A stretch of 28,611 nucleotides of DNA from a virus: the IMG/VR virus record IMGVR_UViG_3300011116_000179, positions 1-28,611 of that record; one strand, 5' to 3'. How positions within the stretch are numbered: position 1 is the stretch's first letter; each line of letters opens with the position of its first letter. Of this stretch, positions 21,482-28,611 are shown one piece after another. The position numbers and the translations under genes were made by a program. The notes below the pieces were generated by a model, which was given only the letters and a program-made list of their open reading frames with translations, ran no database searches and was not told the DNA's origin.

Positions 21482-21762
21482 ACTTTTCCTGGACGAGTTC
21501 TGAAGTGTCTGTTCTCTGGGTCGTTCATCCACGCCCTGAATTTCTTTTCGTCTACGATGGCAAAGCCACGCATGATCCCTTGGTTGTTTAGATCGTCAAT
21601 TACTGCATAGGGTAGTTGAGCGTACCGCGTCCACTCACCCCAACGCTCACGCTCGTCAGTGGCGTTATAGAGTGCTTTGTTCTGCTCGATAATAGCCGTT
21701 ATGTCTTGAACTCTTTCAAAGACATACTGGTCGTCGGTTGCATGAAATTTAGTTTTGAGCAT
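21478..21762 (-). CDS. Conserved small protein downstream of capsid gene
   Basis: 94 aa. Its ATG at 21762 directly abuts the T-run of the terminator after the capsid gene, and no ordinary ribosome binding site lies at normal spacing; the nearest purine run (GGGAGG) is part of the terminator stem about 21 bases upstream. The frame ends with NDPENRHFRTRPGKV, a signature of a small conserved protein frequently encoded next to phage capsid genes; the start has VFERVQDITAIIEQNKAL. No enzymatic motif. A role in the virion or in capsid gene regulation is unproved. Confidence 0.7.
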   Translation of the reverse strand: MLKTKFHATDDQYVFERVQDITAIIEQNKALYNATDERERWGEWTRYAQLPYAVIDDLNNQGIMRGFAIVDEKKFRAWMNDPENRHFRTRPGKV

Positions 21763-21797
21763 AAAAAAAGGGAGGTTGTTACGCCTCCCTCTTTTTT
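21763..21797 (-). terminator. Strong intrinsic terminator after capsid gene
   Basis: On the minus strand the transcript reads GGGAGG, an eight-base loop CGTAACAA, CCTCCC and then seven U residues. The flanking A-run makes the stem longer, and the element looks symmetrical enough to work weakly in the opposite direction too. It sits 14-48 bases after the capsid stop and runs directly into the ATG of the 94-aa gene. It would let capsid mRNA be made in excess over downstream tail genes. Confidence 0.85.
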
Positions 21798-21810
21798 ACC
21801 ACAGTTTTTG

Positions 21811-22767
21811 TTACGCTGTCTTGAGGTCAGCCAAGATACCGTGGGCAGCCTCGTTACGCATTTCCATCGTGAACTCAGCAAGGATCTGGGTTTTCTCGGA
21901 GTCACCAGTCTTGGCAAGCTCGTTGGTCTGGAAGGGACGCAGATAACCAACTGCTGCGTATTCCGGATCAAGGATGAACGCGTCACGGCTACGAACGAAC
22001 CTATCAGGTACAACCGAAATCGAACCGAAGTCACTTAAATAAACATCAGCCGCGCCAATGATGGTCGTCGGTGCATCAGAAGGTGCCATGTAACGCTGTG
22101 CTGCGATACCCGCGAAAGCCGAAACGGTCTGCTTGAGAGCAGGGCCAACCACGAGGATCTTGGGGCTTCCACCAGAGGTGTAAACCTGCTGAACGCCATC
22201 CTTGAGGATCGTCTCGGTAAAGGTACGGGTCGTACCATCCGAGCGAGTGCTCACGCCGATTGTGGTGGGGTTAGCACCGTCGGTCGTGTTGTAGTTCGAG
22301 TTGGTCTTGAGCCAAGACAAAAGCGAACCCAACTTGCGAGCCGTGGTTGAATTGCCAGCACTACGTCCCTGGTTAGCAGCAAGAATGGTCTCTTGGTCGC
22401 GCTTTAGTTCCTGCGAAGCCTTGGAAAGCTGGTAGGCTTTTTCTGCGCGTCTGCCTGCAAGGTCAACAGCCATCATGGTTCCTGACACCTGGATCGTCTT
22501 AGCAACGATCTGAGTGTAGTTACCGAGACGGGTCGTCGGGCTGATAGTTGCTGCGGTTGCGTCGTCACCTTCAACCTGTGCGTTGTTGGTTGTTGCTGCT
22601 GCCAACGTGTCGGTCTGCCACTCGTGGTAGACAGCCGTTGCTTTGGTGCGAGCAAGCGACGAAAGGATAGGTGTCTCGGTCGGGCTGATGTTGTAAATAA
22701 CATCGGTTAGATCTTCACGCTGACCGATAGCGGTGAAGGTCTGGAATGTACCTGAAGGAACGGCCAT
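21811..22767 (-). CDS. Major capsid protein (SU10-like, HK97 fold)
   Basis: 318 aa from the ATG at 22767, preceded by AGGAG seven bases upstream; a longer frame starts at 22845 inside the scaffold gene. The start MAVPSGTFQTFTAIGQREDL and then TDVIYNISPTETPILSSL, the TKATAVYHEWQTDTL strand and the C-terminal EFTMEMRNEAAHGILADL match the SU10-type major capsid family (formerly DUF5309). It forms the icosahedral shell around the scaffold. Neighbours (scaffold upstream, terminator downstream) fit. There is no evidence of a fused protease. Confidence 0.92.
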   Translation of the reverse strand: MAVPSGTFQTFTAIGQREDLTDVIYNISPTETPILSSLARTKATAVYHEWQTDTLAAATTNNAQVEGDDATAATISPTTRLGNYTQIVAKTIQVSGTMMAVDLAGRRAEKAYQLSKASQELKRDQETILAANQGRSAGNSTTARKLGSLLSWLKTNSNYNTTDGANPTTIGVSTRSDGTTRTFTETILKDGVQQVYTSGGSPKILVVGPALKQTVSAFAGIAAQRYMAPSDAPTTIIGAADVYLSDFGSISVVPDRFVRSRDAFILDPEYAAVGYLRPFQTNELAKTGDSEKTQILAEFTMEMRNEAAHGILADLKTA

Positions 22768-22780
22768 TTTTAACTCCTGA

Positions 22781-23716
22781 TTACAAGAATCTTTCAAAAA
22801 CCCTTGCAGCGTCCTGTCGACTACCTGTCTTTTTGAGACGCGCAAAGTCCTGTTTTGCTGCTTCTGACTGAATGGTCTTACCTGTGGCAGTCCCAGGCTT
22901 TAGCAACTTCGGAGCCTCCGTAACCTTTTTGGTTACCCCAGGCTTACTTTGCTGCAATTTCTGATACTGCGCGGCCATCCATAACGTCACCACGGCACGA
23001 GAGTCAGTCGCACTTGCAAGTTCCGCATCCGAATAACCAATGCTCTTTGCAAACGCTCGTAAATCACTACGGACTTTCTCACCCTTTTTCGGATCGGCGT
23101 AGTCTGGGATTGCACTTGCAACCTTCTGCGCCTCTTCCGCGATGCGCCTCTCCATATGAACCTCTTGCTCGGCTTGTTGCTCTCTGGCAATGCGTTGCTG
23201 CTCGGCTCTTAACTGCTGGAGTTGCTTCTCTTGGCGAGTCATTTCCGCGACCTTCACCGCATAAGCTATCGGATCGGTCTCTTTCAAACTCTCAATATCC
23301 TCACCTTGCATCTGCTGGCTTAGGAATTGATCCATCACCTTCAGTCGCTCGGCGTAGGCATCTCGTGCCTGCTTTGCTTGCTCGACAGCGGCTTTCTCTG
23401 CCTCTACTGCTTTACGCTGTTCTGCAAGCGCGTTAGTTTTTTTATGGTAATCAGTGCCCTTTTGGTAGCCTTCGATCAACTCTTGGAGGGTCACCTCGCG
23501 TTCTTCACCTGCAGCTTTCACCACAAAACGCTGTTCCTCCTCTTGAGCCTCCTCTTGGACTTCCTCAGACTCAGATTCACTGACAGCAAGTTCCTGTTCT
23601 TCTGACTGGGGTTCTGGTTGCTCCGCTGGAGTCCCACCACCATCCATCATCCCAAGAAACGCATTTGCTGCCTGTCCCACTGTCAAGCTAGTCCCTTGCG
23701 GGTTGCTGCTTTCCAT
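22781..23716 (-). CDS. Capsid scaffolding protein
   Basis: 311 aa, with GAGGTTAG before its ATG. The composition is strongly acidic at residues 30-65 (Glu/Gln run). LQELIEGYQKGTDYHKKTNALAEQ follows, then a long coiled coil (about 95-205) rich in Glu, Gln, Lys and Arg. A basic Lys-rich C-terminus carries the usual capsid-binding helix (FARLKKTGSRQDAARVFERFL). This is the classic scaffold layout, and the gene sits immediately before capsid. Length is normal for podovirus scaffolds. No protease motif is seen. Confidence 0.9.
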   Translation of the reverse strand: MESSNPQGTSLTVGQAANAFLGMMDGGGTPAEQPEPQSEEQELAVSESESEEVQEEAQEEEQRFVVKAAGEEREVTLQELIEGYQKGTDYHKKTNALAEQRKAVEAEKAAVEQAKQARDAYAERLKVMDQFLSQQMQGEDIESLKETDPIAYAVKVAEMTRQEKQLQQLRAEQQRIAREQQAEQEVHMERRIAEEAQKVASAIPDYADPKKGEKVRSDLRAFAKSIGYSDAELASATDSRAVVTLWMAAQYQKLQQSKPGVTKKVTEAPKLLKPGTATGKTIQSEAAKQDFARLKKTGSRQDAARVFERFL

Positions 23717-23726
23717 AAACTAACCT

Positions 23727-23963
23727 CTACTTAAAAAGTTTGAATCGTCTCTTGTTCATCTCGCCTTCGGCGGCAACGGACTCAAGACGCGCTTTCACAC
23801 GACGCACTGCGCTAATCATGAGATACGAATCCTCACGAAGCTCAATGTCGTCCTGATGACTATTGATAATACGCTCGATGTTGTCTTTTTCCAACTCAGC
23901 GAAGATTTCGTTTAGAAACTCATCGCCAAGTAAAGCCTTTGCTCGCTCCCAACGTTGGGTCAT
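23727..23963 (-). CDS. Small helical phage protein between repeat protein and scaffold
   Basis: 78 aa, ATGA overlap with the previous gene and AAAGGA upstream. Helical and highly charged: ALLGDEFLNEIFAELEKDNIERI, then SYLMISAVRRVKARLESVAAEGE. Its place in the packaging cluster suggests a head or packaging accessory. No family recognised with confidence. Confidence 0.6.
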   Translation of the reverse strand: MTQRWERAKALLGDEFLNEIFAELEKDNIERIINSHQDDIELREDSYLMISAVRRVKARLESVAAEGEMNKRRFKLFK

Positions 23964-25573
23964 AAGAGTCCTTTAGCCTTCTTTTTGGGGATTCGTGACT
24001 CGTTAAGAGCCTCTAGGAAATCCTCGCCGTACTTGTTAACAGCCTTCTTACGAATGACGTACTCACCAACCTGTAGGCTTGCATAACCATCGTCAGGGCT
24101 ATCAGGCTTGGGCCCAAGCAAACCTTTGACTTTCCCGCCTTTCTCATAAGCAATCTTGTCTGGCGTGATCTTCCCGCCCATGTAGCTTGCTTGGCTGATG
24201 TCATTAGCAGGAATTACTTCGCCGCCATAGCTTTCACCCGTTTGGCTTTCGTAAGCCTTCTGTAGCGCAGCCTTATCGAAGACCCCAGGCTGGAATAAAG
24301 GCTTAGTTCCGGTGACAGCAGGAACACCAAACTCTAGGGACTGAGGTAACAAACGGGTATATCCAGCCGCACCAGACTTGAACATGAACGGAGCTTGCTG
24401 TGTCGGGCCTGCGCCGTAAAAGAAATCAGTTGTAGGTGCCTTTAGTGAAGTTGTACCGCCGCCAACAGTAAACGGCACAAAGTTAGCGGTCGGTATTTGT
24501 ACACCACCCAAAGCTGCATCAATCACGCTCGCAGGGACGTTCTGCGACATGGCGTATTGCCTAACCATTTGCGCGGATACGTTGGGATTGTCTTTGAATA
24601 GATTCTGTATATACGGAATCATCTCTGCGCTTGTGTACGCAGACAATGGTTTTGTATTGTTTACAGGCTGATTGACGACGGATTGTTGTGCGACGGGAGC
24701 CTTTGGAAAGTTAAGGCTTGCAACCAATGCAGCCATTTGGCTATCAGGAACACCCTGTTGCCCTGCAAACACTCTGAACTCATCAGGTGTAATGTACTTG
24801 CCTGCCGCTTGTTGTTGCGCAATAAGGTTCTGAGCAAACGGAACCATCTCGGTAAACGTATAGTCGGCCATCGTCTTGGGAACGATGTTCCCAGAAGCGT
24901 CTAGCTTCTGCCATGACTGTAGAGTTGGTGCAGCCACGGTAGACCCCTGGTTAACTGTTTGGTTTACGGTTTGATCTACCGTCTGATTGTTTGCGCCCTG
25001 ATTGACTGGCTGTGAGATCGTATTAACGACATCCGTTACAGTCAATGGCTTGATTGCGTCATCTACAGCCTTCAGCAGATTTGCATCAGTTACGCCCAAA
25101 GCCTTTAGTTTGTCGCTTCCAAACTTGTTAGAAACGTACCAGTCAAACTGTTGCTGAGGTGTCATCACAAACCACGATGAAGGCAAGTTGATGCCTATGG
25201 CTTGCGCGTCTGTGCGTAGCTTTTGCTGCGCGTTTATTGCTGCTTGATAGTTGTTTTTATCAGACTCACTGCTGAACGTAGTGCCATCTGTTGCCGTGTA
25301 TACCGGAGGAGGTTGGTAAACCGGAGGAGGTTCGTAAGGAGGTGGCTCTTCTTGCGGCGGTGGAGCAAAAACATCCGACACGGCAGACCTAGCCACATCA
25401 GGACTAAAACCTAACATATTGGTTAGGCCAAAGTACAAAAGAGTGTCAGGGTTTGTGTTCGGAATCAACCCTTGGTTACGCAAATATTGGATGTCCGCGC
25501 TGTTAGGGTTTGAGAAGTATTGATCGACAAACGCCCTAAGCTGATCGGTTGTGTAGCCGTTGTATGTAGCCAT
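23960..25573 (-). CDS. Repeat-rich virion-like protein with Pro linker
   Basis: 537 aa, ATG after AGGG. Residues 7-47 (YTTDQLRAFVDQYF...), 238-287 (YTFTEMVPFAQNLI...) and 313-356 (YTSAEMIPYIQNLF...) look like one helical repeat, the first copy being diverged. A proline-rich linker (about 71-92) and an NQTVDQTVNQTVNQG linker (190-210) separate them. The C-terminus ends in DDGYASLQVGEYVIRKKAV then KYGEDFLEALN, a motif found near the ends of various large phage virion proteins. Position between portal and scaffold is unusual for such a protein and suggests a portal-vertex or core component. Family name unknown. Confidence 0.62.
   Translation of the reverse strand: MATYNGYTTDQLRAFVDQYFSNPNSADIQYLRNQGLIPNTNPDTLLYFGLTNMLGFSPDVARSAVSDVFAPPPQEEPPPYEPPPVYQPPPVYTATDGTTFSSESDKNNYQAAINAQQKLRTDAQAIGINLPSSWFVMTPQQQFDWYVSNKFGSDKLKALGVTDANLLKAVDDAIKPLTVTDVVNTISQPVNQGANNQTVDQTVNQTVNQGSTVAAPTLQSWQKLDASGNIVPKTMADYTFTEMVPFAQNLIAQQQAAGKYITPDEFRVFAGQQGVPDSQMAALVASLNFPKAPVAQQSVVNQPVNNTKPLSAYTSAEMIPYIQNLFKDNPNVSAQMVRQYAMSQNVPASVIDAALGGVQIPTANFVPFTVGGGTTSLKAPTTDFFYGAGPTQQAPFMFKSGAAGYTRLLPQSLEFGVPAVTGTKPLFQPGVFDKAALQKAYESQTGESYGGEVIPANDISQASYMGGKITPDKIAYEKGGKVKGLLGPKPDSPDDGYASLQVGEYVIRKKAVNKYGEDFLEALNESRIPKKKAKGLL
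24946..25012. repeat. NQTV/DQTV short linker repeat
   Basis: Short degenerate coding repeats (QTVDQ, QTVNQ, QTVNQ) in the linker of the 23960-25573 gene, seen on the plus strand as repeated GGTT-TGTTTGGTT/ACGGTTTGATC-type strings. It gives a flexible segment of about 20 residues. Confidence 0.5.
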
Positions 25574-25576
25574 GAT

Positions 25577-27547
25577 TTACCCTGGAATCTCGACGTTGCC
25601 AGTTATACCCGCGCCAACCTTCATTGCCTTCATCTGCGCTTCTGCCTCGAACTCCATACGCTTTAACTCCAACTCGGCTAAAGCCTTTTCCCTTGCAAGC
25701 TGAATATCGGCCATAGCTTTCTGACGCTTGATCTCGATGTCTGCTTTGGCCTGCGCCATCATCATTTGGATAGCAGGATCTTGGCCTTGTTGTTGTTGAG
25801 GTTGTGCAAGTGCAGCATCGACCTCTGGGCCTACAGGTTTGAAGAACTCTGCTGAATCTGGGAACCCTGCTGCCTCAATCAACTTTCCTAATACTGATCT
25901 GTACTGCGAGACACTCACTAAAGGATTGTTCGGGCCGTACGCTTGAATGATCTGCTCTTGCTTGGACAGAACCATACTGAGCATTGCCATCTTTTGCTCC
26001 ATGCTCCCCGTACCAAGTCCGACATTCACTGTGCAGTCGTACTGGTTCGACCACTCTCTTGGGTCGTACTGGACGTACTGCCCACGCATCCGAATCAAAA
26101 CTGCTTTGTCCTGGTACTTGCATAAAAGATGTAATAACCCTTTAAATAAGTCTTTTACGCCCGTTTCTGCAAAGATCCTAGCGATGAGTTCTATCTTGCC
26201 TTGTGAGGCTTGCGTAAGGGCTGCTATGGCCGCTGCAGTGACGTTCTGTAGGATGTTAGGGTCAAGACCTTGAGAGGCTTCTGTAACGCCTGTGCGCTTA
26301 GCCTGAACCTGATCGAGGTACTCTAAAAGAGGGAAGGCTTGCTGACCAACAGGAGGTGTCGTAATCGGAACCAGCGCAGCAGGATTCTTCATCCTCACCA
26401 CACCACCAGGCGTAACGCTTAAGAGATCATCGAGGTTGACCTGACCCTCGACAGCACCCATGCGGGTATTGTTTTGCAGGTACAGGTTATCGAGCATCTG
26501 CCTCGTTACAGTCGTCTTGATAAGCTGGAGATCAACTGTACGATCAGCAGGACAATCCCCAAAAAACCTGTGAGGAATCGGAATAGGACAGATGGTGTAA
26601 AACGGCACATAGTCGGTTTCCTCATTACTTAGGATTTCGTTCCCCGAAAAATGCACCCGTCTTAGTTCTGCGATCCCATCCCCGTCGTAGTCAGTCTTTA
26701 GGTAGCACTCGAACACTTCAACCGTCTGCATGGATTTGTCGAGACTCGGCTCCATGTAGGGCTGTTCGTCACGGTTGTATCTTGCAATGTACTCGGCACT
26801 AAACTCAAGGTCGTTGTAGACCGGAAGGTTCATCACGATCTCAGGATCAAATCCCATTGAGACAAGATCAGACCTTGTGATGAGTTTCCTGTGCGCGACA
26901 AAAGGCGTATCTCGAACGGTCTTTCCTGCCTTAGAGATCAAGAACTCTTCGGGAGGCACATTCTCGACCTTGATCTTTCCGGCTTTAGTTTTCTTCATCA
27001 GCGCAACGTTATGGACACGCATGACTTGGCCGTCAATATCCTGCTCAATCGTCTCTTGTGCTGCGATCTCCATCGTCCCGTCAGACATAAGCATAGCTAG
27101 CTCATCATCTGTCAGGTTTGCGTACTGTTCCTTCGTGACTGAAATCGAGTCGTCCCAGTAGGCTTTGATAACACCGACCTTCTGAAGGATCGCGTCCTTG
27201 AACCAGTCATGCATGATCGAGATGCCTGGGTTTTGCTTCATCAACACCCAATTGCAATATTCAGTGGCTTGCATTGCCATAGGCTCATCACCTGGGCCTA
27301 CAGGCTCGAACACGCCGATCTCATCAGCAGACGTAAACAAACGCATAAGAGGCGGTAGCATCCCGTCGATAGCTTCTGCAACCTCGCCGGTTACGATCTG
27401 GCTACGACCCTCTACCTCGTTACCGTAGGGGTCACGCATGTAGGCAGTGAGCGCGTTCTTACGCTGCTCGACTGTCTCGGTCTCCAAGAAACCTATCGCG
27501 TTATCAATCTCACCTTGGAGAATCGCCTTTAATCGTCCGTCATCCAT
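25577..27547 (-). CDS. Portal protein (P22-like)
   Basis: 656 aa; the ATG at 27547 follows the terminase stop directly (TAAATG). The N-terminal region (GRSQIVTGEVAEAIDGMLPPLMRLF) and the core (LLEYLDQVQAKRTGVTEASQGLDPN, then VTAAAIAALTQASQGKIELIARIFAETG) match the P22-type portal family, which forms the dodecameric ring for DNA entry and the packaging motor. The C-terminal end is a Gln-rich linker and a coiled coil (MADIQLAREKALAELELKRM). Length is close to that of P22 portal (725 aa). Order terminase-portal-scaffold-capsid supports the call. Confidence 0.92.
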   Translation of the reverse strand: MDDGRLKAILQGEIDNAIGFLETETVEQRKNALTAYMRDPYGNEVEGRSQIVTGEVAEAIDGMLPPLMRLFTSADEIGVFEPVGPGDEPMAMQATEYCNWVLMKQNPGISIMHDWFKDAILQKVGVIKAYWDDSISVTKEQYANLTDDELAMLMSDGTMEIAAQETIEQDIDGQVMRVHNVALMKKTKAGKIKVENVPPEEFLISKAGKTVRDTPFVAHRKLITRSDLVSMGFDPEIVMNLPVYNDLEFSAEYIARYNRDEQPYMEPSLDKSMQTVEVFECYLKTDYDGDGIAELRRVHFSGNEILSNEETDYVPFYTICPIPIPHRFFGDCPADRTVDLQLIKTTVTRQMLDNLYLQNNTRMGAVEGQVNLDDLLSVTPGGVVRMKNPAALVPITTPPVGQQAFPLLEYLDQVQAKRTGVTEASQGLDPNILQNVTAAAIAALTQASQGKIELIARIFAETGVKDLFKGLLHLLCKYQDKAVLIRMRGQYVQYDPREWSNQYDCTVNVGLGTGSMEQKMAMLSMVLSKQEQIIQAYGPNNPLVSVSQYRSVLGKLIEAAGFPDSAEFFKPVGPEVDAALAQPQQQQGQDPAIQMMMAQAKADIEIKRQKAMADIQLAREKALAELELKRMEFEAEAQMKAMKVGAGITGNVEIPG

Positions 27548-28611
27548 TTAGACCACCCAAGATACGTTAGGTTTCAGCGGTTTAGACCAACTTGTTTGCT
27601 CTGACATACCAACCGCAAGATACCGAAATGCGTCGCTCGCATGAGATGCCCAATCGTGCAAGGGCTTATCCCAATAGACTTGACGCTTATCGTCGTATTG
27701 TCGCCGATAATTCCTTAGTGCGTCCACTCCACGCTTAGTCTTGGAGTCGAACCAACAAAAGGGAATAAGCCTTCTCACGGCTTGTATCCCGTCGTCAACA
27801 CCCATTCTCGGCACAATCGTGATGTTTAGCCCTGCTTCTTGTAGGAGTTCTAGCCTAGACCGTCCCGATCCTAACTCTCTGACTTGCACATCGTGAGGCA
27901 GTAACTGCTCGGCTAGTTCGTAGTGATTCGTTCTCAGCCAGTTCACATACCAATCGAGCCCTTGACCGTGGTTCTCCACAAAGTCAATGAGTCGTGTTTC
28001 TAGGCCCACTCTCTGACAAACCCAGATTGCAGTGGAGTCGCCTATCCCTAAATCCCATGCACAATAAGTCTTAGCTAAACCATCTACAGGGATGTCATGG
28101 AATCGCTCAGACGGTAGCTCATTGAGAAGCTGTCCGTAGTAACTCCCTTCGATTGCTGAGTCAAAGGAACACTCAAACTCCTGTAGATACTTGTCGTCTC
28201 CCATCTCGGACTTGGCTGCGTCAAGTTCAGCTTGAGGGATAAGACCTGTCTCTGATGCTCGGAACTCAAGTAAGGCCCAATCGTTATGCTGCTCTGCATG
28301 GTCTCTTAGGGTCTTAAAGTGGTTGTTTCCCTTTGGGGTTCCGAGGAATAACGCCCATCCCATTCTGTCTGATAAGGCCGGACGAACCACTTCCGACCAA
28401 ATTTTAGGGTTCTGGTCGCCGAATTCGTCGAATACAACGCCGTCAAAATACTGTCCTCTAAGAGAGTCTGGGTTATCAGACCCCGCAAGTTGGATGCGTC
28501 TGCCCCAGAAATCAACCCGAAGTTCTGCAATATTCGCGGTGGCGTTAAGGGGCTCGGTAAACTTGAGGAGGTAATCCCAGATAACTCGTTTGGTCTGAGA
28601 GTAGGTAGGCC
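27548..28611 (-). CDS. Large terminase subunit, N-terminus cut by window edge
   Basis: Partial: 353 complete codons are readable to the window edge. The frame continues upstream of the GTG at 28390, giving PTYSQTKRVIWDYLLKF and RRIQLAGSDNPDSLRG, and then the Walker B motif FDGVVFDEF. The catalytic-coupling FLGTPKGNNHF lies further on. A nuclease domain follows, with YCAWDLGIGDSTAIW (metal-binding D) and, near the end, HDWASHASDAFRYLAVG with the last metal-binding aspartate. The Walker A loop is outside the window. It powers DNA packaging through the portal and cuts the concatemer. Family: terminase large subunit with RNase H-like nuclease. Confidence 0.95.
   Translation of the reverse strand, partial: PTYSQTKRVIWDYLLKFTEPLNATANIAELRVDFWGRRIQLAGSDNPDSLRGQYFDGVVFDEFGDQNPKIWSEVVRPALSDRMGWALFLGTPKGNNHFKTLRDHAEQHNDWALLEFRASETGLIPQAELDAAKSEMGDDKYLQEFECSFDSAIEGSYYGQLLNELPSERFHDIPVDGLAKTYCAWDLGIGDSTAIWVCQRVGLETRLIDFVENHGQGLDWYVNWLRTNHYELAEQLLPHDVQVRELGSGRSRLELLQEAGLNITIVPRMGVDDGIQAVRRLIPFCWFDSKTKRGVDALRNYRRQYDDKRQVYWDKPLHDWASHASDAFRYLAVGMSEQTSWSKPLKPNVSWVV

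Noticed and set aside
1-28611. Contig being circular with terminase running through the ends
   Set aside because: Joining base 28611 to base 1 brings a TGA stop into the terminase frame within a few codons, so the ends are not contiguous in that way.
1-28611. Tandem CRISPR-like or tRNA structures
   Set aside because: All direct repeats found lie in frame inside coding genes and lack regular spacers; no cloverleaf-like sequence was noticed.

Overview
The window is part of a tailed-phage (Caudoviricetes) genome with short-tailed, podovirus-like architecture. The main evidence is a set of virion genes in the usual order on the minus strand: large terminase, P22-type portal, scaffold, SU10-type major capsid protein, SU10-type adaptor, a gp10-like tail stabilisation protein, ejection proteins, fibres and lysis genes. 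I see no tape measure, tail tube or sheath gene. No integrase, repressor, DNA polymerase, tRNA, rRNA, IS element or CRISPR array is visible. The host cannot be named; several gene types resemble those in environmental (freshwater/marine) phages of Gram-negative bacteria. The window is cut at both ends: the terminase lacks its N-terminus with Walker A at the right edge, and the left edge begins inside unresolved sequence.

Left part (about 1-4113): a nuclease-fold protein (101-454, minus) lies divergent to a tight plus-strand operon (514-4113). The operon has three microproteins, one of them a nested single-pass membrane protein that I found by translating the overlap. These are followed by a Sak3/DUF1071 annealing protein, a winged-helix protein, a conserved unknown, NinB, a YbcO/DUF1364 zinc nuclease, a YqaJ exonuclease, a very small basic protein with an SSB-like acidic tail, and three small unknowns. 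Together they form a complete-looking homologous recombination module (exonuclease, annealing protein, accessory mediator, nuclease). Nearly every gene overlaps the next by ATGA or more, so translation is probably coupled.

Right part (28611 to 4103, minus strand): one long late operon. Reading 5' to 3' it runs terminase, portal, a repeat-rich virion-like protein, a small protein, scaffold, capsid, a strong intrinsic terminator, a conserved 94-aa protein, a glycosyltransferase, adaptor, gp10-like protein, a jelly-roll-like protein, a GNAT-like protein, four ejection/internal-virion candidates, a 1060-aa repeat fibre, a second fibre, a triple-LamG protein, a proline-repeat protein and the lysis region. 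The lysis region holds a class II-like holin, a small beta protein, a HTH-metallophosphoesterase, a GH108 endolysin with a TTG start and a GTA-type holin. The two operons meet tail to tail with an 11-bp overlap near 4103-4113.

The most interesting points are the nested membrane microprotein, the tiny SSB-like protein, the terminator fused to the start of the gene after capsid, the glycosyltransferase inside the head module, the module insertion in the LamG protein and the two repeat families in the fibre gene.
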